64,000 bases of DNA. It comes from Azophilus sp965220835. Its GTDB lineage: Bacteria > Pseudomonadota > Gammaproteobacteria > Pseudomonadales > Azotimanducaceae. Where the stretch lies: positions 2,294,001 through 2,358,000 of the forward strand of contig OZ244842.1 of the NCBI GenBank assembly GCA_965220835.1. The letters run 5' to 3'. Numbering within the stretch: position 1 is the stretch's first letter; every line of letters starts with the position of its first letter. Below the pieces are notes generated by a model. That model was not told where the DNA came from and searched no databases. It saw only the letters and a list, made by a program, of their open reading frames with translations. Below are positions 8,486 through 17,231 of this stretch, in pieces. The position numbers were made by a program, and so were the translations under genes.

Positions 8486-9784
8486 TTAAGGCGGGTTGTC
8501 CGGCGACGATCCGCCGAACACCCCACGCAGCACTTCAAGCAGCTTGGGGCCCAAGGCAACTTCGCTTGACTCGTCATCCTTGAAGTACCCGGTGAACACT
8601 GCCACCACGTCCCAACCGGGGTTGATGACCAAGCCCTGGCCGGCCCAGCCGCCCTTGAACAGGGTGCCGTCCGCGAACACCGCGTCCCACTGGTAGATGT
8701 TGTGCTTGACGCCCGGCATCGCCGCACCGGCGTTGGCCAACAGCCTTGGGTCGCCCGCATTGAGCAGGAAGGCCACATGGGCTTCGCTGATGAGGCGCCG
8801 GCCGCTCACCTTGGCGTAGCTTGGCGTGAACAGGAGCCCGAAGCGGGCCAGGTCGCGCAGGCGCGCCATGAAGCCGCCATGAGTGACCGCCACGCCATAG
8901 CGCGGGGCGATGTAGGAGGCGTTCGACTCCGCACCGATGTGGAACCAGAGTTCCTTGCTCAGGGCGTCCTGAAACGGCATGCCGGTCAGCTTCTCCACCA
9001 ACCAAGCCAGCACGAAGGTGTTCAAGCCCGAATAGGAAAACCGCTCGCCGGGCGGTGCATGGCGGCCGGCATTGAGTGAAGCGACGAAATCGTAGGGATT
9101 GTCAGGCGCGTCCGGGGTGCGAAAGCCGTCGCCGATGGCCATTGAGTAGCGGTAGTAGCAGGAGGTGCGGTCCTCATATTCGTCCGCGCAGTCGAGGCCG
9201 GTGGCCATGTCCAAAACGTCCCGCACTGAGGTGCCGGCCAAGCTCGACTTCGCCACTTCGGGAAGGTACGCCTCAATCGGTTGGCTTACGTCAACCAAGC
9301 CACGTTCCTCCAAGATGCGGATGACGGTGGCTGGCAGCACCTTGGCCACCGACCAGACCACCGGCATCTCGTAGGGCTGCATGCGCGGATAGCGCTCGAA
9401 GGCGATCTGGCCCCGGTGCAGGATCACTAGCCCCAAAGTGGTGGATTGATCGCTGGCGATGAAGTCCCCGAAGGCCAACGTGCCTCGCGGAGTATCGATC
9501 GGGAAGTTTGCGATTTCCGCCATCGGCGCGGAGGCCAACTCGGCCACCGGCCCGTTGCGATAGACGTTGACCGTCGGGAAAAGCTGATGCAGGTTTTTGA
9601 AGTTCCACGCCATGTCCGGCCCGTTGACGGTCCACCAGATGTCGTCCGACGGCAGGCGGCGATGCTGGCGCTGCACTGCGGCGAACGCAGCCGCCGGTTG
9701 GAACTCCGGTGGTTGTGGCGGCCCCGCCGCCACGTCGAAGGAGACGGACAAGGCCGACAGCAGCAGCAAGTTTCTCAGCATCAT
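8486..9784 (-). CDS. Exported beta-lactamase-family serine hydrolase
   Basis: A 432-residue protein with an N-terminal signal peptide ('MMLRNLLLLSALSVSFDVAA') that directs it to the periplasm. The class C beta-lactamase/esterase motif SxxK is 'SVAK' (Ser145, Lys148), and the second catalytic motif is 'YSGLN' at 251-255. The family includes 6-aminohexanoate-dimer hydrolase, EstB esterases and D-aminopeptidases; the sequence looks closest to the NylB-like/esterase side. No neighbouring gene reveals the substrate. Confidence 0.85.
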   Translation of the reverse strand: MMLRNLLLLSALSVSFDVAAGPPQPPEFQPAAAFAAVQRQHRRLPSDDIWWTVNGPDMAWNFKNLHQLFPTVNVYRNGPVAELASAPMAEIANFPIDTPRGTLAFGDFIASDQSTTLGLVILHRGQIAFERYPRMQPYEMPVVWSVAKVLPATVIRILEERGLVDVSQPIEAYLPEVAKSSLAGTSVRDVLDMATGLDCADEYEDRTSCYYRYSMAIGDGFRTPDAPDNPYDFVASLNAGRHAPPGERFSYSGLNTFVLAWLVEKLTGMPFQDALSKELWFHIGAESNASYIAPRYGVAVTHGGFMARLRDLARFGLLFTPSYAKVSGRRLISEAHVAFLLNAGDPRLLANAGAAMPGVKHNIYQWDAVFADGTLFKGGWAGQGLVINPGWDVVAVFTGYFKDDESSEVALGPKLLEVLRGVFGGSSPDNPP

Positions 9785-9876
9785 GACCCGTCCAATGTAC
9801 GTCTAATGCCAGCAAATCCCAAATTGCGTTTTCTGCTAAATTGCGCCACCCGCCTTGGCAGCAAAAGGACTCGTTC

Positions 9877-10764
9877 ATGGATGCACCCCACTGGTTTCAG
9901 CGGGCGCTTGACGCACCCTCGGAACCTAGTGACGTGGTCGTTGAAGGCACCAACATCCACTTTGAAACCTGGGGGGAGGCGGGCCGGCCGGGAGTGGTGC
10001 TGGTGCATGGCAGCAACGCCCATCTCGATTGGTGGCGCTTCGTGGCGCCCTTCTTGGCCGACAACTTTCGGGTGGCGGCGCTGGACTCGTCCGGCAACGG
10101 CGACAGCGGTTGGCGGCCGCGCTACAGTGGGCAGGTCTTGGCCGACGAAGTGTGGGCGGTGTGCGAAGCCGCTGCCTTGGGGCCCAAGCCATTTGTGGTT
10201 GGCCACAGCTTCGGCGGCTTCGTGGCGCTCGAAACCGGGCACCGGCACGGCGATGCGCTGGGCGGCATCCTCTTTCTGGACTTCACCGTCGGCCCGCCGG
10301 AGGCGCACTTGGAGTGGGGATTGCGGGCCAAGCGCGATGGCGTCAAGGCGGGCCGCAAGCCACGCGTTTACCCAGACCGGGAGACCATAGCGAGCCGCTT
10401 TCGCCTCATTCCGGAACAGCCCAACGTCTATCCCGGCGTGCTTCAGCACATGGTGAACCGGGGCATCCGGCAGGTGGAGGGCGGCTGGGCCTGGAAGTTC
10501 GACCCGACCCTGTTTGACTATCTGGAAATGGGCGCTGACCAGCGCGACAAGTTCCTCGCACTGCCCTGCCCCACCGCGGTGGTGCTTGGCGAAAACAGCA
10601 CCGATGAGGCGGCGCTGCACGGCGACTACACGGCCGGACTGAAGGGACCTGAAGTGCCGGTGTTCCGGATTCCCGGCGCCTATCACCACCTGATGTTCGA
10701 TGAGCCCTTGGCGGTCACGGCGGCCATCACGGCGACCCTCTTGGGTTGGCTGCGCGCCGGCTAA
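9877..10764 (+). CDS. Alpha/beta hydrolase
   Basis: A 295-residue alpha/beta-hydrolase. The oxyanion region is 'VLVHGSNAHLDWW', the nucleophile elbow 'GHSFGG' puts Ser111 in place, and the catalytic His lies in 'IPGAYHHLMFDEP' near the C-terminus. I use the ATG at 9877, which has AAAGGA 7 bases upstream, in preference to an in-frame TTG at 9841. It is divergent from the exported serine hydrolase. The substrate is not evident. A GC-rich hairpin (10756-10771) surrounds the stop codon. Confidence 0.85.
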   Translation: MDAPHWFQRALDAPSEPSDVVVEGTNIHFETWGEAGRPGVVLVHGSNAHLDWWRFVAPFLADNFRVAALDSSGNGDSGWRPRYSGQVLADEVWAVCEAAALGPKPFVVGHSFGGFVALETGHRHGDALGGILFLDFTVGPPEAHLEWGLRAKRDGVKAGRKPRVYPDRETIASRFRLIPEQPNVYPGVLQHMVNRGIRQVEGGWAWKFDPTLFDYLEMGADQRDKFLALPCPTAVVLGENSTDEAALHGDYTAGLKGPEVPVFRIPGAYHHLMFDEPLAVTAAITATLLGWLRAG

Positions 10765-11006
10765 CGCCGGCAGAATCTCAGTATTGCTAAGCGAACTCGG
10801 CGCTTTCGCTGATTGTTGGCGGAATGTAGTGGCAGCTTGGTTGTCTGGCACTCTCCCAGTCTGCCTCTCAACACACTTTAGCCAACGATGGTGCGCAAAA
10901 CTCCGCGCTTCCCGTTGCATTGGTTGTGCGCTGGGCGTTGCGGCGGTGCTTTCGTTTGGTAATCTCCGAGTGGGATGCCGTGCCAATCGAATAGGAGGCT
11001 ACGTTC

Positions 11007-12167
11007 ATGTCCTACGCTGGAACGCGATTGATCAATGATGCCGACAGCCACTTGATGGAGTTGCCGGACTTTCTGATCGCTCACGCCGAACCGGACGTCC
11101 GCGACCAACTGGCCCCGATGTTGAAAGCGTTGAAGGGCATCTTCGACGCAACGGCTCATGCCGGGAAGCGCGGCCACAGCGCCAGCCGGCGGGCGGAACT
11201 GGCTGCTCTTGGCGACAACCTCGCCCGCGGCCCCAAGTGGCACGATGCTTTGGGCGCGTTCAGCGGCGAGGAGCGCGGCCAAGCGTTGAACCTGCTCGGC
11301 TTCCAGCGGCAGGTGGTCTTCTCCTCCTTTTGCGCCCGCCCCATCTTCACCGCGCCCAACGCCGACCTGCGCTACGGCGCGGCGCGGGCCCACAACCGAG
11401 CGATGGCCGAATTCTGCGACGCCGATGCGCGACTGATCGGCGTCGCCATCGTGCCGCTGGACGATCCGCAGCGGGCCCTTGAGGAGATCGAGCGGGCACT
11501 GGCCCTCGGTCTCGGCGCAGTATGGATATCAGCGGAGGCGCCGGGTGGGCGATCCCCGGGCCATCCGCTCCATGAACCCATCTGGGCCACCTTGGCGGAA
11601 CGCCGCGTTCCCTTCATCCTGCACGTCGGCAGCGCCGATCTCTCGATTCCCGAACCTTGGATGAACGACGGCCACCCCGACCACCGCAGCGCCCGGGGCG
11701 GCGCGGAAGTGATCGGCTCCAAGGACCTGACGGTGATTCACCACAGCGCCCACCGGTTCATCTCCGTGCTGGTACTGGACGGCGTGCTGGAGCGCCATCC
11801 CATGCTGCGCGGCGGCGTCATCGAGCTGGGCGCCGGCTGGGTGCCGGACATGATCCGAAGGCTCGACCACGCGGCGGCGATCTGGGCGAAGTCCGAACCC
11901 CATCTTCAGGAGATGACGCGCACGCCAAGCGAGCAAATCCGCGCCCAACTGCGGTTCACGCCCTACCCCTTCGAGAACGTGGCGCAGATGGTCAGCGAAT
12001 CCTTCCCGGAGCTGTACCTATTCTCTTCCGACTACCCCCACGCCGAAGGCGGACGCGACCCCATAGGACGCTTCGAACGCACCACCGCAGCGCTGTCAGA
12101 AAGCGAGCGAAGCCTGTTTTTTCATGGAAACTTCAAAGACCTACACCCAAACGCCATCTCCGAATAA
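11007..12167 (+). CDS. Amidohydrolase-family (PF04909-type) metal-dependent hydrolase
   Basis: A 386-residue TIM-barrel protein of the amidohydrolase 2 family (decarboxylase/hydrolase branch). The N-terminal metal motif is 'NDADSHLMELPDF', later 'VIHHSAHRF' supplies the barrel histidine, and 'SSDYPHAEGGRDP' gives the conserved Asp and His near the C-terminus. AGGAGG lies 8 bases before the ATG. Members decarboxylate or hydrolyse aromatic and carboxylic compounds; the substrate here is not shown. It stands alone, followed by a repeat array. Confidence 0.8.
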   Translation: MSYAGTRLINDADSHLMELPDFLIAHAEPDVRDQLAPMLKALKGIFDATAHAGKRGHSASRRAELAALGDNLARGPKWHDALGAFSGEERGQALNLLGFQRQVVFSSFCARPIFTAPNADLRYGAARAHNRAMAEFCDADARLIGVAIVPLDDPQRALEEIERALALGLGAVWISAEAPGGRSPGHPLHEPIWATLAERRVPFILHVGSADLSIPEPWMNDGHPDHRSARGGAEVIGSKDLTVIHHSAHRFISVLVLDGVLERHPMLRGGVIELGAGWVPDMIRRLDHAAAIWAKSEPHLQEMTRTPSEQIRAQLRFTPYPFENVAQMVSESFPELYLFSSDYPHAEGGRDPIGRFERTTAALSESERSLFFHGNFKDLHPNAISE

Positions 12168-12578
12168 CGGATTGGCGGCCGCCAAACGCAAAAATGCCTG
12201 ATTGGGAAAGCCCTTAATCGCACCCCAATCCCCAAGACTCAGAACACTTCACAGAGTTTCGCGCAGCAAAACTCCAACGATCTCGCGTTAGCGAGTTCGC
12301 AAGTGCGCCAAGGCGCACGCAGAGTTTCGCGCCAGCGAAACTCCAACGAACTCGCGTCAGCGAGTTCGCAAGTGCGCCACTGCGCACGCAGAGTTTCGCG
12401 CAGCGAAACCCCAACGAACCCGCATCAGCGAGTTCGCAAGTGCGCCACTGCGCACGCAGAGTTTCGCGCAGCGAAACTCCAACGAACCCGCGTCAGCGGG
12501 TTCGCCTTGTAAAGGCCCGTGAAATGGGAGTAAAGTTCCTTCACGCTTCTGCGTGACTGTTTGCCTTGCCGAGAGAAT
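12168..12578. other. Intergenic region filled by a palindromic repeat array
   Basis: About 410 bases between the amidohydrolase and the PP2C gene. Most is occupied by the repeat array at 12253-12506. The remaining 70 bases before the PP2C gene contain a small hairpin around 12540-12556 and a GAGAG ribosome binding site. No other gene is visible. Confidence 0.7.
12253..12506. repeat. Tandem array of 68-69 bp palindromic units (3 full, 1 partial)
   Basis: Units begin at 12253, 12321, 12390 and 12458 with the same bases AGAGTTTCGCG. Each holds three hairpins: GAGTTTCGC/GCGAAACTC, GAACTCGC/GCGAGTTC and GTGCGC/GCGCAC. In the last unit the middle hairpin has ACCCGC on one arm and GCGGGT on the other, both arms changed together, while the third unit has changed on one arm only. 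There are no unique spacers, so this is a REP/BIME-like array rather than a CRISPR. Confidence 0.9.
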
Positions 12579-13688
12579 ATGAGCCTGCTGGTAGTCGAAA
12601 CTGATCCAGGGGCAGCGCCTTCGCTAGCGGATCAGTTCAATGAACTGGGGTATCCGCTGCTGTGCGCATCGAACCTCAGCGCAGCCGTTCGCATCTGCGA
12701 CCACGCGCACCCTGAGCTCATCATCTGCAACCGTTTCGAGTGGTCCGAGGAGTTGGCCAGCCAGTTCCGCTACATTCCGGTTGCCTTGGCGGCCAGCGAG
12801 CTGTCGCCGGACCTGCTGTTCAAGGCGCTCCAGGCGGGGTTGGCTGATGTCTGGCAACTGCCCGGCGAGGCGGCGGACTTCGCCGAGCGCGTAGCCATCG
12901 TCCTCGGCCGCTTCAAGGCGGTCGCCGGCCAGTTGGAGACCCGGCTTGACCAGTTCGTGCGCGACCTCAAGCGGGACCAGCGCGCCGGGCGGCACGTCCA
13001 ATTGGGCATGCTGCCGCCCAATCCCATGGCCATCGACCGCTACCGGCTGCGCCACCGCATCGTGCCGTCGCTCATTCTCAGCGGCGACTTCGTGGACTAC
13101 TTCCGCATTGGCGAGCGCTACTTCGCCTTCTACGTCGCCGACGTCTCTGGCCATGGCGCGTCGTCAGCCTTCGTCACCGTACTGTTGAAAAACTTCTCCC
13201 GGCGGCTGAGGCGCGAGTACCGGCCGGCCATGATGAGGAACCCGGGGCAGATTCTGGAATGGCTGAACAACGAATTGCTGGACCAGCACATGGACAAGCA
13301 CGTGGCACTGCTGATTGCCGTCGGTGACCTCAAGGACAATAGCATCCGCATCGCCAATGCGGGCCACTACCCGCCCATGGCCTTCGTCAGCAGCGGCGAG
13401 GCCCGCTTTCTGGAACTGACGGGCAAGCCGATTGGCCTGTTCGACACGGTCAGTTATGACAGCCTCACCCTCAATCCCGCTGCTGGCGACCGGCTGGTGA
13501 CCTTCACCGACGGCGTGCTTGATCTACTGCCCGACAGCGACCTGGCGGCCAAGGAGCGGTTGTTGCTGCAGGCGATGCAGGAAAACGACTCCTTGAGCGG
13601 CCTGTGGCAGGCGCTGGAGCTCGCTGACGGCGACGACGCCCACGGGCCCGACGACGTGACCTGCCTGATGGTTTCCCAGGAGTTCTGA
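12579..13688 (+). CDS. PP2C-type serine phosphatase with degenerate receiver domain (RsbU/HsbR-like)
   Basis: A 369-residue protein. Residues 1-110 look like a response-regulator receiver, but the phosphoacceptor position, expected at the end of the third strand ('PELIICNRFEW'), is Asn51 rather than Asp. Residues 140-369 form a SpoIIE/PP2C phosphatase with 'ADVSGHGASSAF' (187-198) and 'FTDGVLDLL', giving the metal-binding Asp residues. The next gene is a STAS anti-sigma antagonist, its likely substrate. The pair resembles HsbR/HsbA of Pseudomonas, a partner-switching system controlling a sigma/anti-sigma pathway. The ATG at 12579 has GAGAG before it. Confidence 0.85.
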   Translation: MSLLVVETDPGAAPSLADQFNELGYPLLCASNLSAAVRICDHAHPELIICNRFEWSEELASQFRYIPVALAASELSPDLLFKALQAGLADVWQLPGEAADFAERVAIVLGRFKAVAGQLETRLDQFVRDLKRDQRAGRHVQLGMLPPNPMAIDRYRLRHRIVPSLILSGDFVDYFRIGERYFAFYVADVSGHGASSAFVTVLLKNFSRRLRREYRPAMMRNPGQILEWLNNELLDQHMDKHVALLIAVGDLKDNSIRIANAGHYPPMAFVSSGEARFLELTGKPIGLFDTVSYDSLTLNPAAGDRLVTFTDGVLDLLPDSDLAAKERLLLQAMQENDSLSGLWQALELADGDDAHGPDDVTCLMVSQEF

Positions 13689-13689
13689 A

Positions 13690-14235
13690 GTGTCGGGAAA
13701 GATAATGGCCGCCGCTTACGACGGCGTGTATGAACTGAAGTTCATCGGCGACGTGCGGCTCACCCTCAGCGGCGCCATCGACGGCTTTCTGGAGCGCATG
13801 TTCAGCGACGCCGAGTTCAAGTCCGTGCTGGTGGACCTCTCCGAAATCGTGGCCATCGACAGCACCTCGCTGGGCTTGCTGGCCAAGCTCTCCATCGAGG
13901 CTGGGCGCCGCTTCGACTACGTGCCCACCTTGGTCTCCACCCGGCCTGGCGTGACCCGCATCCTGCTCACCATGGGTTTTGAGGACGTCTTCCACATCAT
14001 TGATTCGCCGCTCAGCGAGACCGCCCAACTGACTGAGTTGCCGCGCCTTGCCAACACCCCGGAGGACGTGCTGCGCAGCCAAGTCATCGACGCCCACCGC
14101 ACGCTGATGTCGATGAACGCCCGCAACGAGGACACCTTCAAGGATCTGATGGCCGTCCTGGAGGCCGATGTCGAGGATTCTAACGAGGCGATGCCCCAAG
14201 CCAATGAATGGGCGGTCGCCGGGCGCAAGAGTTGA
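13690..14235 (+). CDS. STAS-domain anti-sigma factor antagonist
   Basis: A 181-residue protein with an N-terminal STAS domain (about residues 8-110). The motif 'VAIDSTSLGLLAKLS' holds the serine that is phosphorylated by an anti-sigma kinase and dephosphorylated by a PP2C partner, in known systems. A C-terminal extension of about 70 residues follows. GTG start, with AGGAG 7 bases upstream inside the end of the phosphatase gene; the two genes are one base apart. No anti-sigma kinase is encoded next to them. Confidence 0.85.
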   Translation: MSGKIMAAAYDGVYELKFIGDVRLTLSGAIDGFLERMFSDAEFKSVLVDLSEIVAIDSTSLGLLAKLSIEAGRRFDYVPTLVSTRPGVTRILLTMGFEDVFHIIDSPLSETAQLTELPRLANTPEDVLRSQVIDAHRTLMSMNARNEDTFKDLMAVLEADVEDSNEAMPQANEWAVAGRKS

Positions 14236-14282
14236 CTTAAGTCGCGACCCCTTTTGCGCAATCAGTTAGGCCATCAAGCGCA

Positions 14283-14732
14283 TTAGCTCACCGCCACCAG
14301 CTGCTTCGCTTTGAGCTTGGCGGCGATGAACCGGGCATGGTCCACGTACAGCAGGTCGGCAATCTTGCGGATGGTTGCCTCCTCGTACTTGTCGAGGCCC
14401 GCATCGCAGTAGGCCAAGCGCCACAGCTGCACCACAAGCTCGAATCGCTGCTCCGCGCTCCAAGCGTCGACGATGGCCCGCGTGAACCGATGCAGGCCAA
14501 CGCTTTCCCGCTGGGCCCTACGGGACTCATCGATTAAGGCGCGCACGTCATCGGCGCTGATTTGAAACACGGCTTCCAGTGACCGCCCAATCGCTTGGAG
14601 TTCGCTTTCGGCCACGTGATGGTCGGCGCAGGCCACTTCAACCAAGAGCACGGCCGCCGCCAGCTCGACCGTGGTCTCCGGGCTGTCATCAATGGCCGGC
14701 GATTGAATCCGCTCCAGCAAGCGAGCCAGCAT
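14283..14732 (-). CDS. TerB-family (tellurite resistance/DjlA-like) protein
   Basis: A 149-residue all-helical protein resembling the TerB domain: 'AAAVLLVEVACADHHVAESEL' has the acidic metal-binding cluster of the family, and 'DKYEEATIRKIADLLYV' is its second half. TerB proteins bind metal and occur in tellurite-resistance and membrane-stress complexes, but lone copies have no settled role. Its ATG overlaps the dusA stop (TGATG), so it is co-transcribed with dusA. Confidence 0.75.
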   Translation of the reverse strand: MLARLLERIQSPAIDDSPETTVELAAAVLLVEVACADHHVAESELQAIGRSLEAVFQISADDVRALIDESRRAQRESVGLHRFTRAIVDAWSAEQRFELVVQLWRLAYCDAGLDKYEEATIRKIADLLYVDHARFIAAKLKAKQLVAVS

Positions 14733-15940
14733 CAGGCCGCTCTTTGCCTGTGTGTTGCGCCTGGCTCTGGGGAGGGATCCGCCCGGCTCCCGGGCGCATT
14801 CGCGGAATCCTGGGGAACGGCATCCTCGCCGCCCGGTTGTTCCTCCGGCACCAGCGGTGCGCGCCAGTGGGACGAGCCCCGCGCCGCCCCTCTGAAATCC
14901 AATTCGTCGATGGCGTCCAGCACCACGTCTAGGCGATTGCTGCGCAGGGCTTTGGCCGAGGACAGCCTTTGCCGATAGCGCCGCGCCCCCGGCAGCCCCT
15001 TGAACAGGCCGAGGATGGGCCGCACCAAGTCTGCCAGCCGCTCGCCTTGGGCCAGTTGGCCGCGCACGTGGCCGAGATAGGCATCCAGCGCATCGCGCTC
15101 CGACACCAGCGGCGTGCCAAACATCATGCTGTCCAAGCGGCTCATGAAGCGAGGCTCACGCCAAGCCGCGCGGCCAATCATCACGCCATCGACGCGCGCC
15201 AAGTACGCCGCTGCCGCTGCCAGCGTGTCGATGCCGCCGTTGGCGATGATGCGCAACTCCGGGAAGCGCGCCTTGAGGGCGTGCACGCGCTCCGGCTGCA
15301 AGGGCGGGATGCTGCGGTTCTGGGCCGGGTTCAGCCCATGCAGGACGGCTACTCGGGCATGTACGTACACGGTTTCGCAACCCGCCTCCGAGACCGCGGC
15401 GATGAACTCATGGAGAAAGGCATCGGATTCCGGCCCGTCGGGGCCTTCAGCTTGGGATCCGCGAGGAGGCCACCTATCCAAGCACAGGCCGAGGCGGCAC
15501 TTGACCGTAACCGGCACCTTAACTTTAGCGGCCATGGCTGCCACACAGTCCGCCACGCGCTGTGGCTCGGCCATCAGCGCCGCACCAAAGGCGCCCTGGC
15601 GCACCCGCGGCGAAGGACAGCCCACGTTGAGGTTGATCTCCGCAAAGCCGGCGTCGGCCGCGATCTTCGCCGCCTCCGCCAACAGGCTGGGCTCGCTGCC
15701 GCCCAGTTGGCAGGCCACCGGAGCCTCGGCAGGTTGGAAACGCAGCAGGCGCTCCCGCGGGCCGTGAACCACGGCCCCTGAAGTGACCATTTCGGTGAAC
15801 AACAGGGCGTTGGGGCTAAACAAGCGGTGCAGGGTGCGGCAATGCGTGTCGGTGCAAGCCATCATCGGCGCCACCGCAAGCAGCTGCCTCGGCCCCGGAA
15901 GCTGCATCCGTTGCTGCGTTTCCTGTTGCATGTCAAGCAT
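14732..15940 (-). CDS. dusA: tRNA-dihydrouridine synthase DusA
   Basis: An FMN enzyme that reduces uridines in the D-loop of tRNA. The start 'LLAVAPMMACTDTHCRTLHR', the catalytic-cysteine block 'NLNVGCPSPRVRQGAFG' and the FMN-phosphate region 'IIANGGIDTL' are those of Dus; 'ALLFTEMVTSGAV' and 'GRAAWREPRF' fit DusA. About 20 extra residues lie after 'KCRLGLCLDRW', and the C-terminus carries a proline-rich tail of about 40 residues. The start is uncertain: ATGs at 15940, 15931 and 15907 are in frame. The last begins closest to the conserved region and has AGGA about 11 bases upstream. Confidence 0.9.
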   Translation of the reverse strand: MLDMQQETQQRMQLPGPRQLLAVAPMMACTDTHCRTLHRLFSPNALLFTEMVTSGAVVHGPRERLLRFQPAEAPVACQLGGSEPSLLAEAAKIAADAGFAEINLNVGCPSPRVRQGAFGAALMAEPQRVADCVAAMAAKVKVPVTVKCRLGLCLDRWPPRGSQAEGPDGPESDAFLHEFIAAVSEAGCETVYVHARVAVLHGLNPAQNRSIPPLQPERVHALKARFPELRIIANGGIDTLAAAAAYLARVDGVMIGRAAWREPRFMSRLDSMMFGTPLVSERDALDAYLGHVRGQLAQGERLADLVRPILGLFKGLPGARRYRQRLSSAKALRSNRLDVVLDAIDELDFRGAARGSSHWRAPLVPEEQPGGEDAVPQDSANAPGSRADPSPEPGATHRQRAA

Positions 15941-16280
15941 TATGCGCGTTATTGTACTTGACGAGGCATTCAGCCGAAGCATGCGTCAAGTGAGCGCTGC
16001 GGGCGGGCCAATCGAGTGAGCTCAGGAGGGGGCTGAGGACGCTGTCCAGCAGAGGTGCGCTAGATTTCTGCACGTATTTTGTATCAGTGTGTTTCAAAAG
16101 CCGCCTCTCCAATGCGGATGGATAAGTTAACCCATTGAAAAAAAACAATAAATTGGCTTACTCAGCGCAACTCGGCCGGCAATCCAGTCCGTCCTTAATT
16201 TCTCCACTTTTCCTTCATTTTATCGCCTCAATGCGGTATAGTCGCAACCGCCTTTGCTAATGGGCTTCGGGGACAACCGC
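15941..16280. other. Intergenic region between dusA and lpxC
   Basis: About 340 bases separating divergent dusA and lpxC. The left end has the inverted repeat at 15956-15991. The right half is AT-richer, with an A8 tract near 16139 and TATAGT at 16238-16243 that could be an lpxC -10 box. No gene is visible. Confidence 0.5.
15956..15991. promoter_or_regulatory. Inverted repeat upstream of dusA
   Basis: ACTTGACG (15956-15963) and CGTCAAGT (15984-15991) form a perfect 8-base inverted repeat about 28 bases centre to centre, 15 bases before the first dusA ATG. On the minus strand TACAAT (15951-15956) next to it could serve as a -10 box. A regulator site or a chance palindrome are both possible. 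Confidence 0.3.
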
Positions 16281-17195
16281 ATGATTCCACAGCGCACGAT
16301 CAAACAACCTGTGCACGCCATCGGCATCGGCGTGCATTCAGGACAAAAGGTCCGCATGACCTTGCGCCCTGCCGGCGAGAACAACGGCGTGCTTTTTGTC
16401 CGCACCGACCTGCCCGGTCACGGCAGCGTTCAGGCTTGCGCGCAGCACGTATCCGACACCACGCTGGCCACCAGCATCGCCGACGGCGGCGTGCAGGTTG
16501 CCACGGTGGAGCACTTGCTGTCGGCGCTTTGGGGCCTTGGCGTCGACAACCTGATCGTTGAACTCAACGCCGAGGAAGTGCCCATCATGGATGGCAGCGC
16601 CGCGCCGTTCGTCGACATGATCAACTCCGTGGGCCTAGTGGAGCAAAGCGCGGTCAAGGAGTTCATCCGCATCAAGCGGGAGGTCCGCGTCACTCAAGGG
16701 GAGGCCTTCGCAGCGCTCAGCCCCCACCCAGGATTCAAAGCCGCCTACACCTTCGTGGCAGACCACCCGGTTTACAACCGCTTTCCCAAGCACGCCTGCT
16801 TGGACTTCTCCCGAGTGTCCTACGTGGAGGACGTCAGCCGCGCCCGTTCGTTTGGCCTGCTCAGCGAGCTCAGCCAAGCCCAAGCGATCAACAAGTGCTT
16901 GGGCTCCAGCCTTGAGAACGCGGTGGGCATCGACGACTTCAGCATAATCAACAGCAGCGGGCTGCGCTATCGGGACGAGTTCGTCAAGCACAAGGTGCTG
17001 GACGCCATTGGCGACCTCTACTTGCTCGGGCGGCCCATCCTCGGCGCATTTGCCGGCCACATGTCGGGCCACGCGTTGAACAACAAGCTCGCCCGGGCAC
17101 TGTTGCGCTGCATTGACGCTTGGGAGATTTGCACGGTCGGGCGCGACAGCAGCCAAGAGCGGTCCATCATGCCGCCGGCGGCCACCCAAGCCTAA
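16281..17195 (+). CDS. lpxC: UDP-3-O-acyl-N-acetylglucosamine deacetylase LpxC
   Basis: A 304-residue zinc deacetylase that carries out the committed step of lipid A synthesis in the cytoplasm. 'VEHLLSAL' supplies the zinc ligand His78, and 'KHKVLDAIGDLYLLG' supplies the second His and the Asp ligand; 'GHMSGHALNNKLARAL' is the C-terminal substrate-tunnel region with the catalytic His. GGGGAC precedes the ATG at 16281; an in-frame TTG lies at 16254. In many gammaproteobacteria lpxC follows ftsZ, whereas here it stands between dusA and gltX. Confidence 0.97.
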   Translation: MIPQRTIKQPVHAIGIGVHSGQKVRMTLRPAGENNGVLFVRTDLPGHGSVQACAQHVSDTTLATSIADGGVQVATVEHLLSALWGLGVDNLIVELNAEEVPIMDGSAAPFVDMINSVGLVEQSAVKEFIRIKREVRVTQGEAFAALSPHPGFKAAYTFVADHPVYNRFPKHACLDFSRVSYVEDVSRARSFGLLSELSQAQAINKCLGSSLENAVGIDDFSIINSSGLRYRDEFVKHKVLDAIGDLYLLGRPILGAFAGHMSGHALNNKLARALLRCIDAWEICTVGRDSSQERSIMPPAATQA

Positions 17196-17231
17196 GGAAC
17201 CGACAGGCAGCCAGCGTTCGGGTCGGTGCCG

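Noticed and set aside
7019..8569. A 516-codon open frame on the + strand
   Set aside because: Opposite the acyl-CoA dehydrogenase-like gene and the cupin start; no motif.
12253..12506. CRISPR array
   Set aside because: Units adjoin with no unique spacers, each unit is itself made of hairpins, and no cas gene is near.
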